This document shows positions 1 to 7,534 of a stretch of DNA of 64,000 nucleotides, in pieces (within the stretch, counting starts at the first letter, position 1; the number at the start of each line of letters is the position of its first letter). Origin of the DNA: Curtobacterium flaccumfaciens. GTDB lineage: Bacteria > Actinomycetota > Actinomycetes > Actinomycetales > Microbacteriaceae. Where the stretch lies: contig NZ_JABMCF010000040.1 in NCBI RefSeq assembly GCF_013359815.1, positions 372,001 through 436,000 on the forward strand. The letters run 5' to 3'. Both the position numbers and the translations under genes were made by a program. Below the pieces are notes generated by a model that did not search any database, was not told the DNA's origin, and saw only the letters and a program-made list of their open reading frames with translations.

Positions 1-1103
1 CCGCACTCCCGGCCATCGCACGCGACCTCGGCACCACGCCCGGCGCCGTGCAGCTGTCGCTCACGGCGTTCCTCGTGGCCTTCGCGGTCGGCCAGTTGCT
101 CGTCGGGCCGGTGAGCGACGGGATCGGTCGTCGGCCGATGCTCGTCGTCGGGACCGCCCTGTTCGCCCTCGCGTCGGTCGGCTGCGCGCTCGCCCCAGAC
201 GTCGTGACGCTGGTGGTGGCCCGCGTCGCCCAGGGACTCGCCGGTGCTGCGGGGGCCGTGGCCGGTCGGGCGATGGTGTCCGACGTGACGAGCGGCACCC
301 GGATGGCGAAGGTGTTCGGCACGCTCGCGGCCATCAACGCGATCGGACCCGTGGTGGCCCCGCTGGCCGGGGGAGCGGTGCTGACGGTCGGGACGTGGCG
401 GCTCATGTTCGTCGTGCTGGCCGTGCTCGGTGCCGTGTTCTTCGTGGCGGTGGTGCTGCGGTTCCGCGAGACCCTGCCGCCGGAGCGTCGTGGTGGCGTC
501 GGGTTCGCGGCGAACGGGCAGCGCATCCGCGAGCTCCTGGCGATCCCGCGGTTCCGGGCCTACGTGCTGAGCGGGGTGCTGTCGACGGTGGGGTTCTTCG
601 CCTACATCGCGACGAGCTCATTCGTGTTCCAGTCGGAGTTCGGGTTCTCCGAGGGGCTGTACACGCTCGTCTTCGCCACGAACGCATCGATGATGATCGT
701 CACGACCCTGCTGTTCGGCCGGCTCGTCGGGCGGTTCAGCGAGGACGCCCTGCTGACCCTGGGTCTGGTCGTCGGGACGGTCGGGGCCACGGCTGTGCTG
801 GTGTCGGCGCTCCTCGGGCTCGGGCCGGTGCCGGTGTGGTGCGCCCTCGCGGTCGTGACGGCCGCGTGGGGCTTCGTCCTGCCGGCGGCGATGACCCGCA
901 CGCAGCACGTCGGCGCGGCGCACCCGGGCACGGCGGCTGCCCTGCAGGGCGGCCTGACCTTCGGCATCGGCGGTCTCGGCACCCCGCTCGCCGGCGCCCT
1001 CGGCGGCACCGCACTGGCGATGGGCGGGGTGATGGCAGCGCTGATGGCCGCGGCCGCCGTGGTCCAGGTGACGGCGACGCGGCGAAACCGGTCCCACAAC
1101 TGA
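1..1103 (+). CDS. MFS multidrug exporter, Bcr/CflA type (5' truncated)
   Basis: The reading frame is open from base 3 and continues upstream of the window, so the N-terminus is missing. The visible part begins LPAIARDLGTTPGAVQLSLT, which is the loop after the first membrane helix in Bcr/CflA drug-resistance transporters. It is followed by the MFS signature GPVSDGIGRRPML and about eleven hydrophobic segments, ending in a helix and a short basic tail. Members are proton-driven inner-membrane exporters of drugs or small metabolites; the substrate cannot be read from sequence. The next gene starts 60 bases downstream with its own ribosome binding site. Confidence 0.85.
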   Translation, partial: ALPAIARDLGTTPGAVQLSLTAFLVAFAVGQLLVGPVSDGIGRRPMLVVGTALFALASVGCALAPDVVTLVVARVAQGLAGAAGAVAGRAMVSDVTSGTRMAKVFGTLAAINAIGPVVAPLAGGAVLTVGTWRLMFVVLAVLGAVFFVAVVLRFRETLPPERRGGVGFAANGQRIRELLAIPRFRAYVLSGVLSTVGFFAYIATSSFVFQSEFGFSEGLYTLVFATNASMMIVTTLLFGRLVGRFSEDALLTLGLVVGTVGATAVLVSALLGLGPVPVWCALAVVTAAWGFVLPAAMTRTQHVGAAHPGTAAALQGGLTFGIGGLGTPLAGALGGTALAMGGVMAALMAAAAVVQVTATRRNRSHN

Positions 1104-1162
1104 CGGTCCGAGCCGGTAGGTTGCTGGTTGCAAGGCGCACCGATCTGAGGAGACCCACCGAG

Positions 1163-1498
1163 ATGGACATCGTCGTACACGAGGCGGAGACCGACACCGC
1201 CGTCCTGGAGTGCAGCGGCCGGCTCAACATGGTCTCCGCGCCCACCTTCCGCGAGACCGTCGCCCAGATCGTCGGCAACGGGCGTTCGCGGCTCGTGGTC
1301 GAGCTCTCCGGGGTCGAGTTCATGGACTCCTCCGGCCTCGGCGCCCTGGTCGGCAGCTTGAAGACCGCACGTCAGGCCGGCGGCGACCTCCGCATCGCGG
1401 CGCCGTCGGAACAGGTCCAGATGGTGCTCAAGCTCTCCAACATCGACAAGATCCTGCGGACGTACCCCGACGGGGACGCCGCGGTGACCGACTGGTGA
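1163..1498 (+). CDS. STAS-domain anti-sigma factor antagonist
   Basis: A 111-residue single STAS domain. The hallmark around the phosphorylatable serine is present: VELSGVEFMDSSGLGALVGS (residues about 45-64), as in SpoIIAA/RsbV. Such proteins bind and neutralise an anti-sigma kinase when unphosphorylated and are released when the serine is phosphorylated. The start follows GAGGAGA by about ten bases. The stop overlaps the ATG of the next gene, an RsbW-like kinase, so the pair is translationally coupled and probably forms one partner-switching module. No sigma-B-like gene is adjacent, so the regulated sigma factor is unknown. Confidence 0.9.
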   Translation: MDIVVHEAETDTAVLECSGRLNMVSAPTFRETVAQIVGNGRSRLVVELSGVEFMDSSGLGALVGSLKTARQAGGDLRIAAPSEQVQMVLKLSNIDKILRTYPDGDAAVTDW

Positions 1499-1911
1499 TG
1501 ACCGCCCCCGTCGCCGAGCACATGCTCGCACTGGCGTGCCCCCCGGACGACGTGTCCGCCGTGCACGACTTCCTCGCAGGCGTCTGGCAGCACGAGCCGT
1601 CCGTCGCCGCCGAGGACCGGATGGCCCTCGAACTCGCCCTGGTCGAACTCACCTCGAACGTCATCGAGCACGGCGCCCGCCCGGACGGTGTCTCGTGCGA
1701 GCTCCGGCTCGAGATCGGTGACGAGCGCTTCCAGGCGCTGCTGTCCGACGACGGGGTCGCGGCGACGGTGGATCCCGACGCCGCCGTGCTGCCCGACGAC
1801 TTCGCCGAGGGCGGTCGTGGGCTCGCGCTCGTCAGGATGGTCGTCGACGACCTGCGGTACGAACGCGTCGCCGACCGGAACCGCTGGACGGTGCTGCGCT
1901 CCCGGCACTGA
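1498..1911 (+). CDS. RsbW-like anti-sigma factor serine kinase
   Basis: A 137-residue GHKL (HATPase_c_2) domain. The N box LELALVELTSNVIEHG holds the ATP/Mg-binding Asn, and the DDG and GGRGLALVRMVVDDL segments form the G1 and G2 boxes. Family members sequester a sigma factor and phosphorylate the STAS antagonist. The ATG overlaps the stop of the STAS gene (TGATG), which fixes the start and indicates coupling. Whether it binds a sigma factor or acts in another switch cannot be told from sequence. Confidence 0.87.
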   Translation: MTAPVAEHMLALACPPDDVSAVHDFLAGVWQHEPSVAAEDRMALELALVELTSNVIEHGARPDGVSCELRLEIGDERFQALLSDDGVAATVDPDAAVLPDDFAEGGRGLALVRMVVDDLRYERVADRNRWTVLRSRH

Positions 1912-2040
1912 GCGGGAGCACGGCCGTCCCGCATCGACGGAGCCCACCGGTCGTCCGCCCAGCGCACTCCGTGGGCCGCAAACCGCAATGACGGGTCGGC
2001 GATTGTCGCGTTTCCCGGACACCGTGTCACGATTCGCGCG

Positions 2041-3024
2041 ATGACTGTCGACCCAGATCCCCGGATCCGGTTCGAGACGTCCGGCGCCGGACTCGACGCG
2101 GCCGTGCAACTGTACGAAGAGGCCTACGAGAGCACGGGGTTCTCGGCGTCCCGGACCGATCGTCCGTTCGCGTACCGGTTCCAGGTCGTGGGCGACGGAT
2201 CGATGACGTTCCGCTCCACCCGGTTCGACGGGCGGATGCAGGGCGAGGTCGAGGTCCCCGACGAGTACGTCGTGATGTGGACGTCGGACGGCGGTGGCCG
2301 CGTCGATGTCGGTCGCCAGGAGGTCGACTTCGCACCGGGGACCCCGCGGGTGTTCCCGACGCGGCGTCCGTTCGTGTTCGACCTGCAGGACGTCCGACAG
2401 AGCCTCGTGCAGTTCGACCGCACGTACCTGGAGCGCGTCGCCGCCGAGGTGCACGGCACCCGGCCCGGCCCCCTCGTGTTCGACCACACCGCCGCGCCCC
2501 GGCCCGAGGACCTCCGCGCCTGGAACAGCCGGGTGCAGCGCGCCGCAGCGATCGTGCTCGGTCCGGCGCCGCTCACCGAGCTGGCCCTCGCCGAGACCGT
2601 GCGTGAGACCGCGCTGGCCTTCCTCCGCACATTCCCCCACGAGTCCATCGCCCCCGACGTCGCGCTGCCACAGGGAGCCACGGGTCGCGTCCGCGAGGCC
2701 GTGGAGTTCATGCACGCCTTCGCTCACACACCCGTGACCACGACCGACGTCGCCGAGCACGTCGGCCTGAGCGTCCGGGGCCTGCAGCAGGCGTTCCAGC
2801 GGCAGGTGGGCACGGCGCCGAACGCCATGCTCCGTGGCATCCGGCTGGACCGCGTGCACGAGGAACTCCGGCGTGCGTCTGCGGGCGACCTGACGGTGGC
2901 GAGCGTGGCGTTGCGCTGGGGCTTCGCGCACCTCGGCCGGTTCTCGGCGGCGTACGCGTCGCGCTTCGGGCAGTACCCGCGCGACACGTTGCAGCAGCCC
3001 CGGGGCGCGGTCCCGCAGCTCTGA
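2041..3024 (+). CDS. AraC-family transcriptional regulator
   Basis: A 327-residue protein with an N-terminal sensing region (1-210) and a C-terminal AraC DNA-binding domain (about 225-320). The first helix-turn-helix is in TDVAEHVGLSVRGLQQAF. The second region carries the family pattern ASVALRWGFAHLGRFSAAY followed by FGQYPRDTL. The N-terminal part resembles the AraC-binding-like domain seen in many actinobacterial regulators; no ligand can be named. No Shine-Dalgarno precedes the ATG. CACGAT lies 7 bases upstream, so a leaderless mRNA is possible but weaker than for other genes here. Neighbours do not suggest a target. Confidence 0.85.
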   Translation: MTVDPDPRIRFETSGAGLDAAVQLYEEAYESTGFSASRTDRPFAYRFQVVGDGSMTFRSTRFDGRMQGEVEVPDEYVVMWTSDGGGRVDVGRQEVDFAPGTPRVFPTRRPFVFDLQDVRQSLVQFDRTYLERVAAEVHGTRPGPLVFDHTAAPRPEDLRAWNSRVQRAAAIVLGPAPLTELALAETVRETALAFLRTFPHESIAPDVALPQGATGRVREAVEFMHAFAHTPVTTTDVAEHVGLSVRGLQQAFQRQVGTAPNAMLRGIRLDRVHEELRRASAGDLTVASVALRWGFAHLGRFSAAYASRFGQYPRDTLQQPRGAVPQL

Positions 3025-3076
3025 ACAGGGCAGCGCACCGCGCGTCACACTCCGGAACGGTGCCTCGCCGGTTCGC

Positions 3077-3082
3077 TACGCT
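3077..3082 (+). promoter_or_regulatory. -10 box of leaderless hydrolase gene
   Basis: TACGCT sits exactly 6 bases before the GTG at 3089, placing the expected transcription start on the start codon. There is no Shine-Dalgarno. Confidence 0.6.
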
Positions 3083-3088
3083 GCCCGG

Positions 3089-3721
3089 GTGAGCAGACCG
3101 CGACCGTGGGTGATCGTCCCCGGCATCTGGAACTCGGACCCGGAGCACTGGCAGTCCGTCTGGGAGCGGGAGCAGCAGGACGAGCACGACGAGCACGACG
3201 GGCGCGACCAGCACGGCCAGCGCGACCAGCACCAGCAGCCCGCCGCCGTCCGCATCGCCCCCACCTCGTGGAGCGACCCGGACCCGGACGACTGGCGCGC
3301 CGCGATCTCGACGGCCGTGGCCTCGTGCCCGGAGCCCCCGGTCCTCATCGCCCACAGCCTCGGCGTCCTGGCCGTCGCCGACTGGCTCGCCACCACGGCG
3401 GATGCTCCCGCGCTCGTCGCCGGTGCCTTCCTCGTCGCCCCACCCGACCCGCTCGGCGACCCGTTCCCGGACGAGGCATCGGGCTTCGTGGCGCCGCGCC
3501 CGGTGCCCTCGGCCCAGCGGGTCCCGACGCGCCTCGTCGTGAGCGACGACGACCCGTACTGCAGCGCGGACCGGGCGCTCGTGTTCGCCGACGCGATGGG
3601 CGCGGACGTCGTCCGCGTCGGTGCCCTCGGGCACGTGAACGTCGCGAGCGGCGTGGGGGACTGGCCGGCGGGCCGGGAACTGCTGCGGGCGTTCGAGGAC
3701 GGCCTGCGCCCACCTCGGTGA
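3089..3721 (+). CDS. RBBP9/YdeN-type alpha/beta hydrolase
   Basis: A 210-residue hydrolase of the RBBP9/YdeN family. Visible features are the start PWVIVPGIWNSDPEHWQSVW, the nucleophile elbow LIAHSLGVLAVADWL (Ser in HSLG), the acid in VVSDDDPYCS and the late His in LGHVNVASG. Family members are small serine hydrolases with mostly unknown substrates. An insertion after WEREQQ (residues about 30-52) is built almost only from Asp, Glu, His, Gln, Gly and Arg and looks like a recent repeat expansion in a surface loop. GTG start chosen because a -10 box lies 6 bases upstream. Confidence 0.85.
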   Translation: MSRPRPWVIVPGIWNSDPEHWQSVWEREQQDEHDEHDGRDQHGQRDQHQQPAAVRIAPTSWSDPDPDDWRAAISTAVASCPEPPVLIAHSLGVLAVADWLATTADAPALVAGAFLVAPPDPLGDPFPDEASGFVAPRPVPSAQRVPTRLVVSDDDPYCSADRALVFADAMGADVVRVGALGHVNVASGVGDWPAGRELLRAFEDGLRPPR

Positions 3722-3815
3722 CGACGGGCGCGACACGCCGCTCAACTCCGCCGCGATATGGCAGGCGGTGCAGCGACACACCGCGGATGTCCCGCGTTTC
3801 GGCCCGCGCGATATT

Positions 3816-3821
3816 TATCCT
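3816..3821 (+). promoter_or_regulatory. -10 box of leaderless gene at 3828
   Basis: TATCCT is followed by 6 bases and then ATG. It supports ATG 3828 over the upstream in-frame GTG at 3768. Confidence 0.6.
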
Positions 3822-3827
3822 TCGGAC

Positions 3828-4874
3828 ATGGAGACCCAGTCCGGCGCACGCACCCCGCTCGTGGACCCGTTCGGCCGCGAGCTCGAGGAGTGGCTCCGCG
3901 ACGCACCGGCGACCCGTGCCCCGTACGTGCCGGACCTCGTCGTCCCGCCCGTCACCGGCCCCGTGCAGCGCCCCGGACACGCCGCGAGCAGCAGCACCGC
4001 AGCCGCCGCCGAAGCGACCGCCGACGGGACGACCGCCGACCAGTCGACCGCCCCGGCACCCGTCGCCGCCCCCGCGTTCGGCCGCGACCGCGCCCGCCAC
4101 GCCGCCGTCTGCGCCCCGTCGTTCCCGGAGCCGCCGGAGCGTCTGGCCCTGCGCATCGAGGACCTCGCGGTGGAGGTGTCGTCGTCCACGGGCCGCAGCA
4201 GCATCGAGCGCATCGTCCTGCTCGAGGACGAGGTCCGCCGCCGTGACGAGGACCTCGCTCGCCTCGCCGCGTGGGAGGCCACCGTCGCCGGCTCCGACGA
4301 CCCCGAGGTGACGGCCGCCCGCGCCTTCGCCCACACCGTCTTCGCCGACCTGCTGACCGATGCCGCCGCCGAGGCGGACCGCCGCGACCGCGCCGCAGCC
4401 CGCCGCGCAGCGACCGCGCCGGTGGCGCTCGTCACCCGGCCGGCACCCGAGCCGACCCGCGCAGCAGCGAACGTCCCCGCAGCAGCGAAGGCCGCTCCCA
4501 CCGCGGAAGCCGCACCGGTGGTGGAACTCGTCACCCCGGAACGTGACGAACCCGTCCGGCCGGTGCTGGGCCTCCCGGCTGTGTCCCCGGTGTCCGCGGC
4601 CACGCGACCCACCCCGCTCGTCCTGCCCGCCACCGGACCGACGGTCATCGACCGCGCGGCCTTCGCCGCCGCGCTCACCGCGCACCAGGGCGTCACCGCG
4701 AGCACGCCGGTCGTCCTGCCGGACGCCGTCGCCGCACCCGTTCTCCCGGCCCCCGTCGCGGACGCGACGGAAGCCGACACCGACACCGACACCGCCACCG
4801 CGGCAGCACCGGCCCCGGCCGGCTGGTGGTCGCGACTCGTCGACCGCCTGCTCGGCCTGCTCGGTCGTCGCTGA
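3828..4874 (+). CDS. Hypothetical Ala/Pro-rich protein with amphipathic C-terminal tail
   Basis: I do not recognise a family. The 348-residue product has three visible parts: an acidic N-terminus, low-complexity Ala/Thr/Pro stretches (about 45-85 and 195-330), and a charged helical middle (about 105-190) containing IERIVLLEDEVRRRDEDLARL, which looks like a short coiled coil. The last residues, GWWSRLVDRLLGLLGRR, form an ideal amphipathic helix with two Trp at one end, a pattern typical of peripheral membrane attachment. There is no signal peptide and no transmembrane segment. The ATG is supported by a -10 box 6 bases upstream. Function unknown. Confidence 0.6.
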   Translation: METQSGARTPLVDPFGRELEEWLRDAPATRAPYVPDLVVPPVTGPVQRPGHAASSSTAAAAEATADGTTADQSTAPAPVAAPAFGRDRARHAAVCAPSFPEPPERLALRIEDLAVEVSSSTGRSSIERIVLLEDEVRRRDEDLARLAAWEATVAGSDDPEVTAARAFAHTVFADLLTDAAAEADRRDRAAARRAATAPVALVTRPAPEPTRAAANVPAAAKAAPTAEAAPVVELVTPERDEPVRPVLGLPAVSPVSAATRPTPLVLPATGPTVIDRAAFAAALTAHQGVTASTPVVLPDAVAAPVLPAPVADATEADTDTDTATAAAPAPAGWWSRLVDRLLGLLGRR

Positions 4875-4951
4875 CGCCCCGCGGCCGCGGCGCGGTCGGC
4901 TGCACCGCTTCCGGTCACCCCGCCTCCGGTCACCCCGCTTCCGGCCCTACT

Positions 4952-4971
4952 GCCTGGAGGCCCGGATCACC
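4952..4971 (+). repeat. Half-copy of the GGAGGC palindrome family
   Basis: One arm of the dispersed palindrome (see 9303-9347), without a matching second arm. The same 20 bases occur inside the coding sequence at 40308-40327. Confidence 0.55.
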
Positions 4972-5011
4972 CCACACGGACCGGCTGCCCCGTGCGGGGC
5001 GGTCGCCTCGG

Positions 5012-5017
5012 TAGACT
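5012..5017 (+). promoter_or_regulatory. -10 box of leaderless Nif3-like gene
   Basis: TAGACT lies 6 bases before ATG 5024, with no Shine-Dalgarno. Confidence 0.65.
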
Positions 5018-5023
5018 GACGGG

Positions 5024-5869
5024 ATGCCGACGCTCCGCGAACTCCAGGCCGTGATCGAGGACCTGTGGCCCGCCGCCGGTGCCGAGTCGTGGGACGCCGT
5101 CGGGCTCGTCGCGGGCGACCCGGACGCCACCGTCGAGCACGTGCACCTCGCCGTCGACGCGGTCCCCGCCACCGCCCGTGAAGCCGTCGAACTCGGTGCC
5201 GGGCTCCTGCTCACGCACCACCCGCTGCTGCTCCGTGGGGTGACGACGATCGCGGAGTCGACCTACAAGGGCAGCGTCCTCGCGACCCTCGTGCGCGGCG
5301 ACAGTGCCCTGCTCGCGGCGCACACCAACGCCGACGTCGTGACGACCGGCACCTCGGCGGTCCTCGCCGACCGCCTCGGGCTCACCGAGCAGCGACCGCT
5401 CGACGCCGGAGCCGACCCCGACACGGGCATCGGGCGCGTCGGCGTGCTGCCCGAGGGGACGACCCTCGGCGCCCTCGCCCGCAAGCTCGTCGACCTGCTG
5501 CCGCCGACGGCCACCGGCGTCCGCGTCTCCGGCGACTTCGACCAGCCCGTGCGCACCGTGGCGCTCTGCGCGGGTGCCGGCGACTCGTTGCTCGGCCACC
5601 CCGCCGTACTCGACGCCGACGTCTACATCACGAGCGACCTGCGGCACCACCCGGCCTCTGAGTTCCGCGAACAGGCGCTCCTCGGCGGCGGCCCGGCGCT
5701 CATCGACACCTCGCACTGGGCCACCGAGTGGCTCTGGCTCGACGTCGCCGCAGAGCAGTTGCGCACCCGGGCCGGGGTCCGCGTCACCGTGAGCGACCTC
5801 CGCACCGACCCGTGGGACTTCGCCGTCCTGCCGGCCGCCGAACCCACCACCCCCACAGAAGGAGACTGA
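5024..5869 (+). CDS. Nif3-like dinuclear metal centre protein (GTP cyclohydrolase I type 2/YbgI family)
   Basis: A 281-residue NIF3 protein. Metal ligands are visible in LLTHHPLLLRG (the HH pair), LAAHTNADVV and near the end in LIDTSHWATEWLWLD (His and Glu). Family members form a hexameric toroid with a two-metal site; the true biochemical role is unsettled despite the GTP cyclohydrolase label. It is followed after 2 bases by a coiled-coil protein, an arrangement common in actinobacteria, so the two are probably co-transcribed. It starts as a leaderless message. Confidence 0.9.
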   Translation: MPTLRELQAVIEDLWPAAGAESWDAVGLVAGDPDATVEHVHLAVDAVPATAREAVELGAGLLLTHHPLLLRGVTTIAESTYKGSVLATLVRGDSALLAAHTNADVVTTGTSAVLADRLGLTEQRPLDAGADPDTGIGRVGVLPEGTTLGALARKLVDLLPPTATGVRVSGDFDQPVRTVALCAGAGDSLLGHPAVLDADVYITSDLRHHPASEFREQALLGGGPALIDTSHWATEWLWLDVAAEQLRTRAGVRVTVSDLRTDPWDFAVLPAAEPTTPTEGD

Positions 5870-5871
5870 CC

Positions 5872-6606
5872 ATGAAGGCAGCACCCGAGGACCAGGTCAT
5901 CCTCCTCGACGTCCAGCGTCTCGACAACGACGTCACCCGCATCGCGCACCGCATCACGTCGTTGCAGAAGGGCGACCAGCTGACCGAGCTGAGCAAGCAG
6001 GCCGCGGCGCTCCGGAGTGAACTCGTCGCCGCCACCGGCGAGGTCGAGGACGCCGAGCGCGACCTCGCCCGCCTGGAGTCCGACACCGCGGTCGCGCAGG
6101 CCCGTGTCGAACGCGACACCACGATGCTGCAGAACGTCGCGAACGCGAAGGACGCCGCCGGACTGCAGAGCGAGCTCGACTCGCTGCAGCGGCGCATCGG
6201 CGGCCTCGAGACCGCCGAGCTCGAGATCATGGAGAACCTCGACGGCCTCCGCGCCCGGGTCGGTGACATCGAGGCGAAGCTCGCCGACGTCGAGGCCGCC
6301 CGCGGTGGTCTGGTCGCCGAGCGTGACGCGGAGATCGCCCGGCTCACGGCTGACCGCGAGTCCGCCGAGCAGGCCCGCGCCGACGTCGCCGCCAAGGTGC
6401 CGGCCGAGCTGCTCGCCCTGTACGACCGGCAGCGTGCGCGCTACGGCTTCGGCGCCTCGCTGCTGCAGGGCGGCGTGTCGACGGCCTCGGGCGTGGCGCT
6501 CAACAACTCCGACCTGCAGACGATCCGCCGGGCCGCGCCCGACGACGTGGTGCTGTGCCCCGACAGCGACGCGATCCTGGTGCGGACGGCCGAGTCCGGG
6601 CTGTAG
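5872..6606 (+). CDS. Coiled-coil protein of the C4-type zinc-ribbon family, ribbon degenerate
   Basis: A 244-residue protein with a long antiparallel coiled coil (about 10-175) rich in Glu, Ala and Leu, then a short C-terminal domain. Its neighbours and layout match the CT398-like zinc-ribbon proteins that follow nif3-like genes. The ribbon, however, has lost its zinc ligands: the terminal region reads SGVALNNSDLQTIRRAAPDD then VVLCPDSDAILVRT, with one Cys instead of four. A nucleic-acid or scaffold role is inferred only. GGAGA lies a few bases before ATG 5872, and the gene starts 2 bases after the upstream stop. Confidence 0.75.
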   Translation: MKAAPEDQVILLDVQRLDNDVTRIAHRITSLQKGDQLTELSKQAAALRSELVAATGEVEDAERDLARLESDTAVAQARVERDTTMLQNVANAKDAAGLQSELDSLQRRIGGLETAELEIMENLDGLRARVGDIEAKLADVEAARGGLVAERDAEIARLTADRESAEQARADVAAKVPAELLALYDRQRARYGFGASLLQGGVSTASGVALNNSDLQTIRRAAPDDVVLCPDSDAILVRTAESGL

Positions 6607-6626
6607 ACGCGAGCGACGTCCGAGGC

Positions 6627-6658
6627 GGAGGCGCGGTGCCAGCCGGCACCGCGCCTCC
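6627..6658. repeat. GGAGGC-family palindrome, copy 1
   Basis: Perfect 14-base arms (6627-6640 and 6645-6658, GGAGGCGCGGTGCC) around a 4-base loop. It lies just after the stop at 6606, where transcription from the left meets rnpB transcription from the right, so it may act as a bidirectional terminator. Confidence 0.75.
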
Positions 6659-6971
6659 TGTCCGTTCGTGGGCTGGTCGCAACGCGTCGGGTGCGTGCCG
6701 CCGAGCGGTCACGAACCGTCGGCTGCGGCCGTGCCGGCCGACCGTTGGTGACCGCTCGGCGAACCAGAGCGGGGAGTCGTGACCGCGCGCGCCGCCTGAC
6801 GGGAAGGCCGTGGCGGCGCCGCACCGCGCCTCCCGTCCGTCGTGGGCTGGTCGCAACGCGTCGGGTGCGTGCCGGCGAGCGGTCACGAACTGTCGGCTGC
6901 GGCCGTGCCGGCCGACGGTTGGTGACCGCTCGGCGAACCTGAGCGGGGAGTCGTGACCGCGCGCGCCGACC
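6648..6971. repeat. Tandem duplication of a hairpin-bearing unit
   Basis: A block of about 148 bases (6648-6796) recurs at 6823-6971 with few differences. Each copy contains a long hairpin closed by CCGAGCGGTCAC / GTGACCGCTCGG (6701-6712 with 6748-6759 in copy 1), with an inner stem that is better conserved in copy 2. Together with the palindrome at 6627 it fills the 6607-7000 gap. I see no convincing gene in it. Confidence 0.75.
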
Positions 6972-7000
6972 GCCGCCGACCAACGCGGCACGGAGGAGGG

Positions 7001-7368
7001 GCGAATGGGCCGGCCGTACGCCGGGTTCTGTCCCGCCGTTTGCACGGCGGTGACGGCCATCTCTCTCGGACCGACGTTGCCGTCGGCCTCCAGCGGTCTA
7101 CCCGAGGACTCGGCGAGCAGCCTCAACGTCCTCTGTCTGACCTTGCTCCGGGCGAGGTTTACCGAGCGGATCCGGTCACCCGGACCCCTGGTGGTCTCTT
7201 ACACCACCGTTTCACCCTTACCGACGTCTCCGCCGGCGGTCTGCTTTCTGTGGCACTGTCTCGCGGATTGCTCCGGGTGGGTGTTACCCACCGCCCTGCT
7301 CTGTGGAGCCCGGACGTTCCTCGGCGCTCCCGGGGGAGCGACGCGACCGTCTCACCGACCCATTCGCT
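7001..7368 (-). ncRNA. rnpB: RNase P RNA, bacterial class A
   Basis: The catalytic RNA of RNase P, which trims tRNA 5' ends. On the minus strand the conserved 5' P4 region reads GGAACGTCCGGGCTCCACAG. The 3' part contains GACAGAACCCGGCGTACGGC, the universal 3' P4 strand and tail. The ends were set by the P1 helix: CGAATGGGTCGG near the 5' end pairs with CCGGCCCATTCG at the 3' end. The -10 box at 7375-7380 puts the transcription start at 7368, exactly at the first P1 base. The length of about 368 nt is normal for actinobacteria. Confidence 0.95.
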
Positions 7369-7374
7369 GGAGCG

Positions 7375-7380
7375 AGTCTA
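7375..7380 (-). promoter_or_regulatory. rnpB -10 box
   Basis: TAGACT on the minus strand, 6 bases before the inferred +1 at 7368, which coincides with the start of helix P1. Confidence 0.7.
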
Positions 7381-7440
7381 CCCGGCTCCGCGGTGCCCGA
7401 TGCGAGGGGCGCCCCACGCACACGCGTACATGATGAGAAC

Positions 7441-7530
7441 GGGCGTACCTGATCGGAACTCCCGACCAGGTACGCCCGATTCGACCAGGTACACACGCGA
7501 CCAAGTACCCCCGACCAGGTACGCGCGACC
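7441..7530. repeat. GACCAGGTACGCCC hairpin plus short tandem copies
   Basis: A hairpin with 16-base arms (7441-7456 and 7462-7477, one G:T pair) lies just past the ppgK stop. It is followed by degenerate tandem copies of CGACCAGGTAC starting at about 7464, 7483, 7499, 7513 and 7528. The same hairpin sequence recurs at 19309-19353. It probably ends ppgK transcription before rnpB. Confidence 0.7.
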
Positions 7531-7534
7531 AGCG

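Noticed and set aside
3768..3827. Upstream GTG start for the Ala/Pro-rich protein
   Set aside because: The -10 box at 3816-3821 lies between this GTG and ATG 3828, so transcription probably starts at 3828.
7464..7533. CRISPR-like repeats near ppgK
   Set aside because: Repeats of about 10-11 bases with irregular 4-9 base gaps; part of a palindrome family, not an array.
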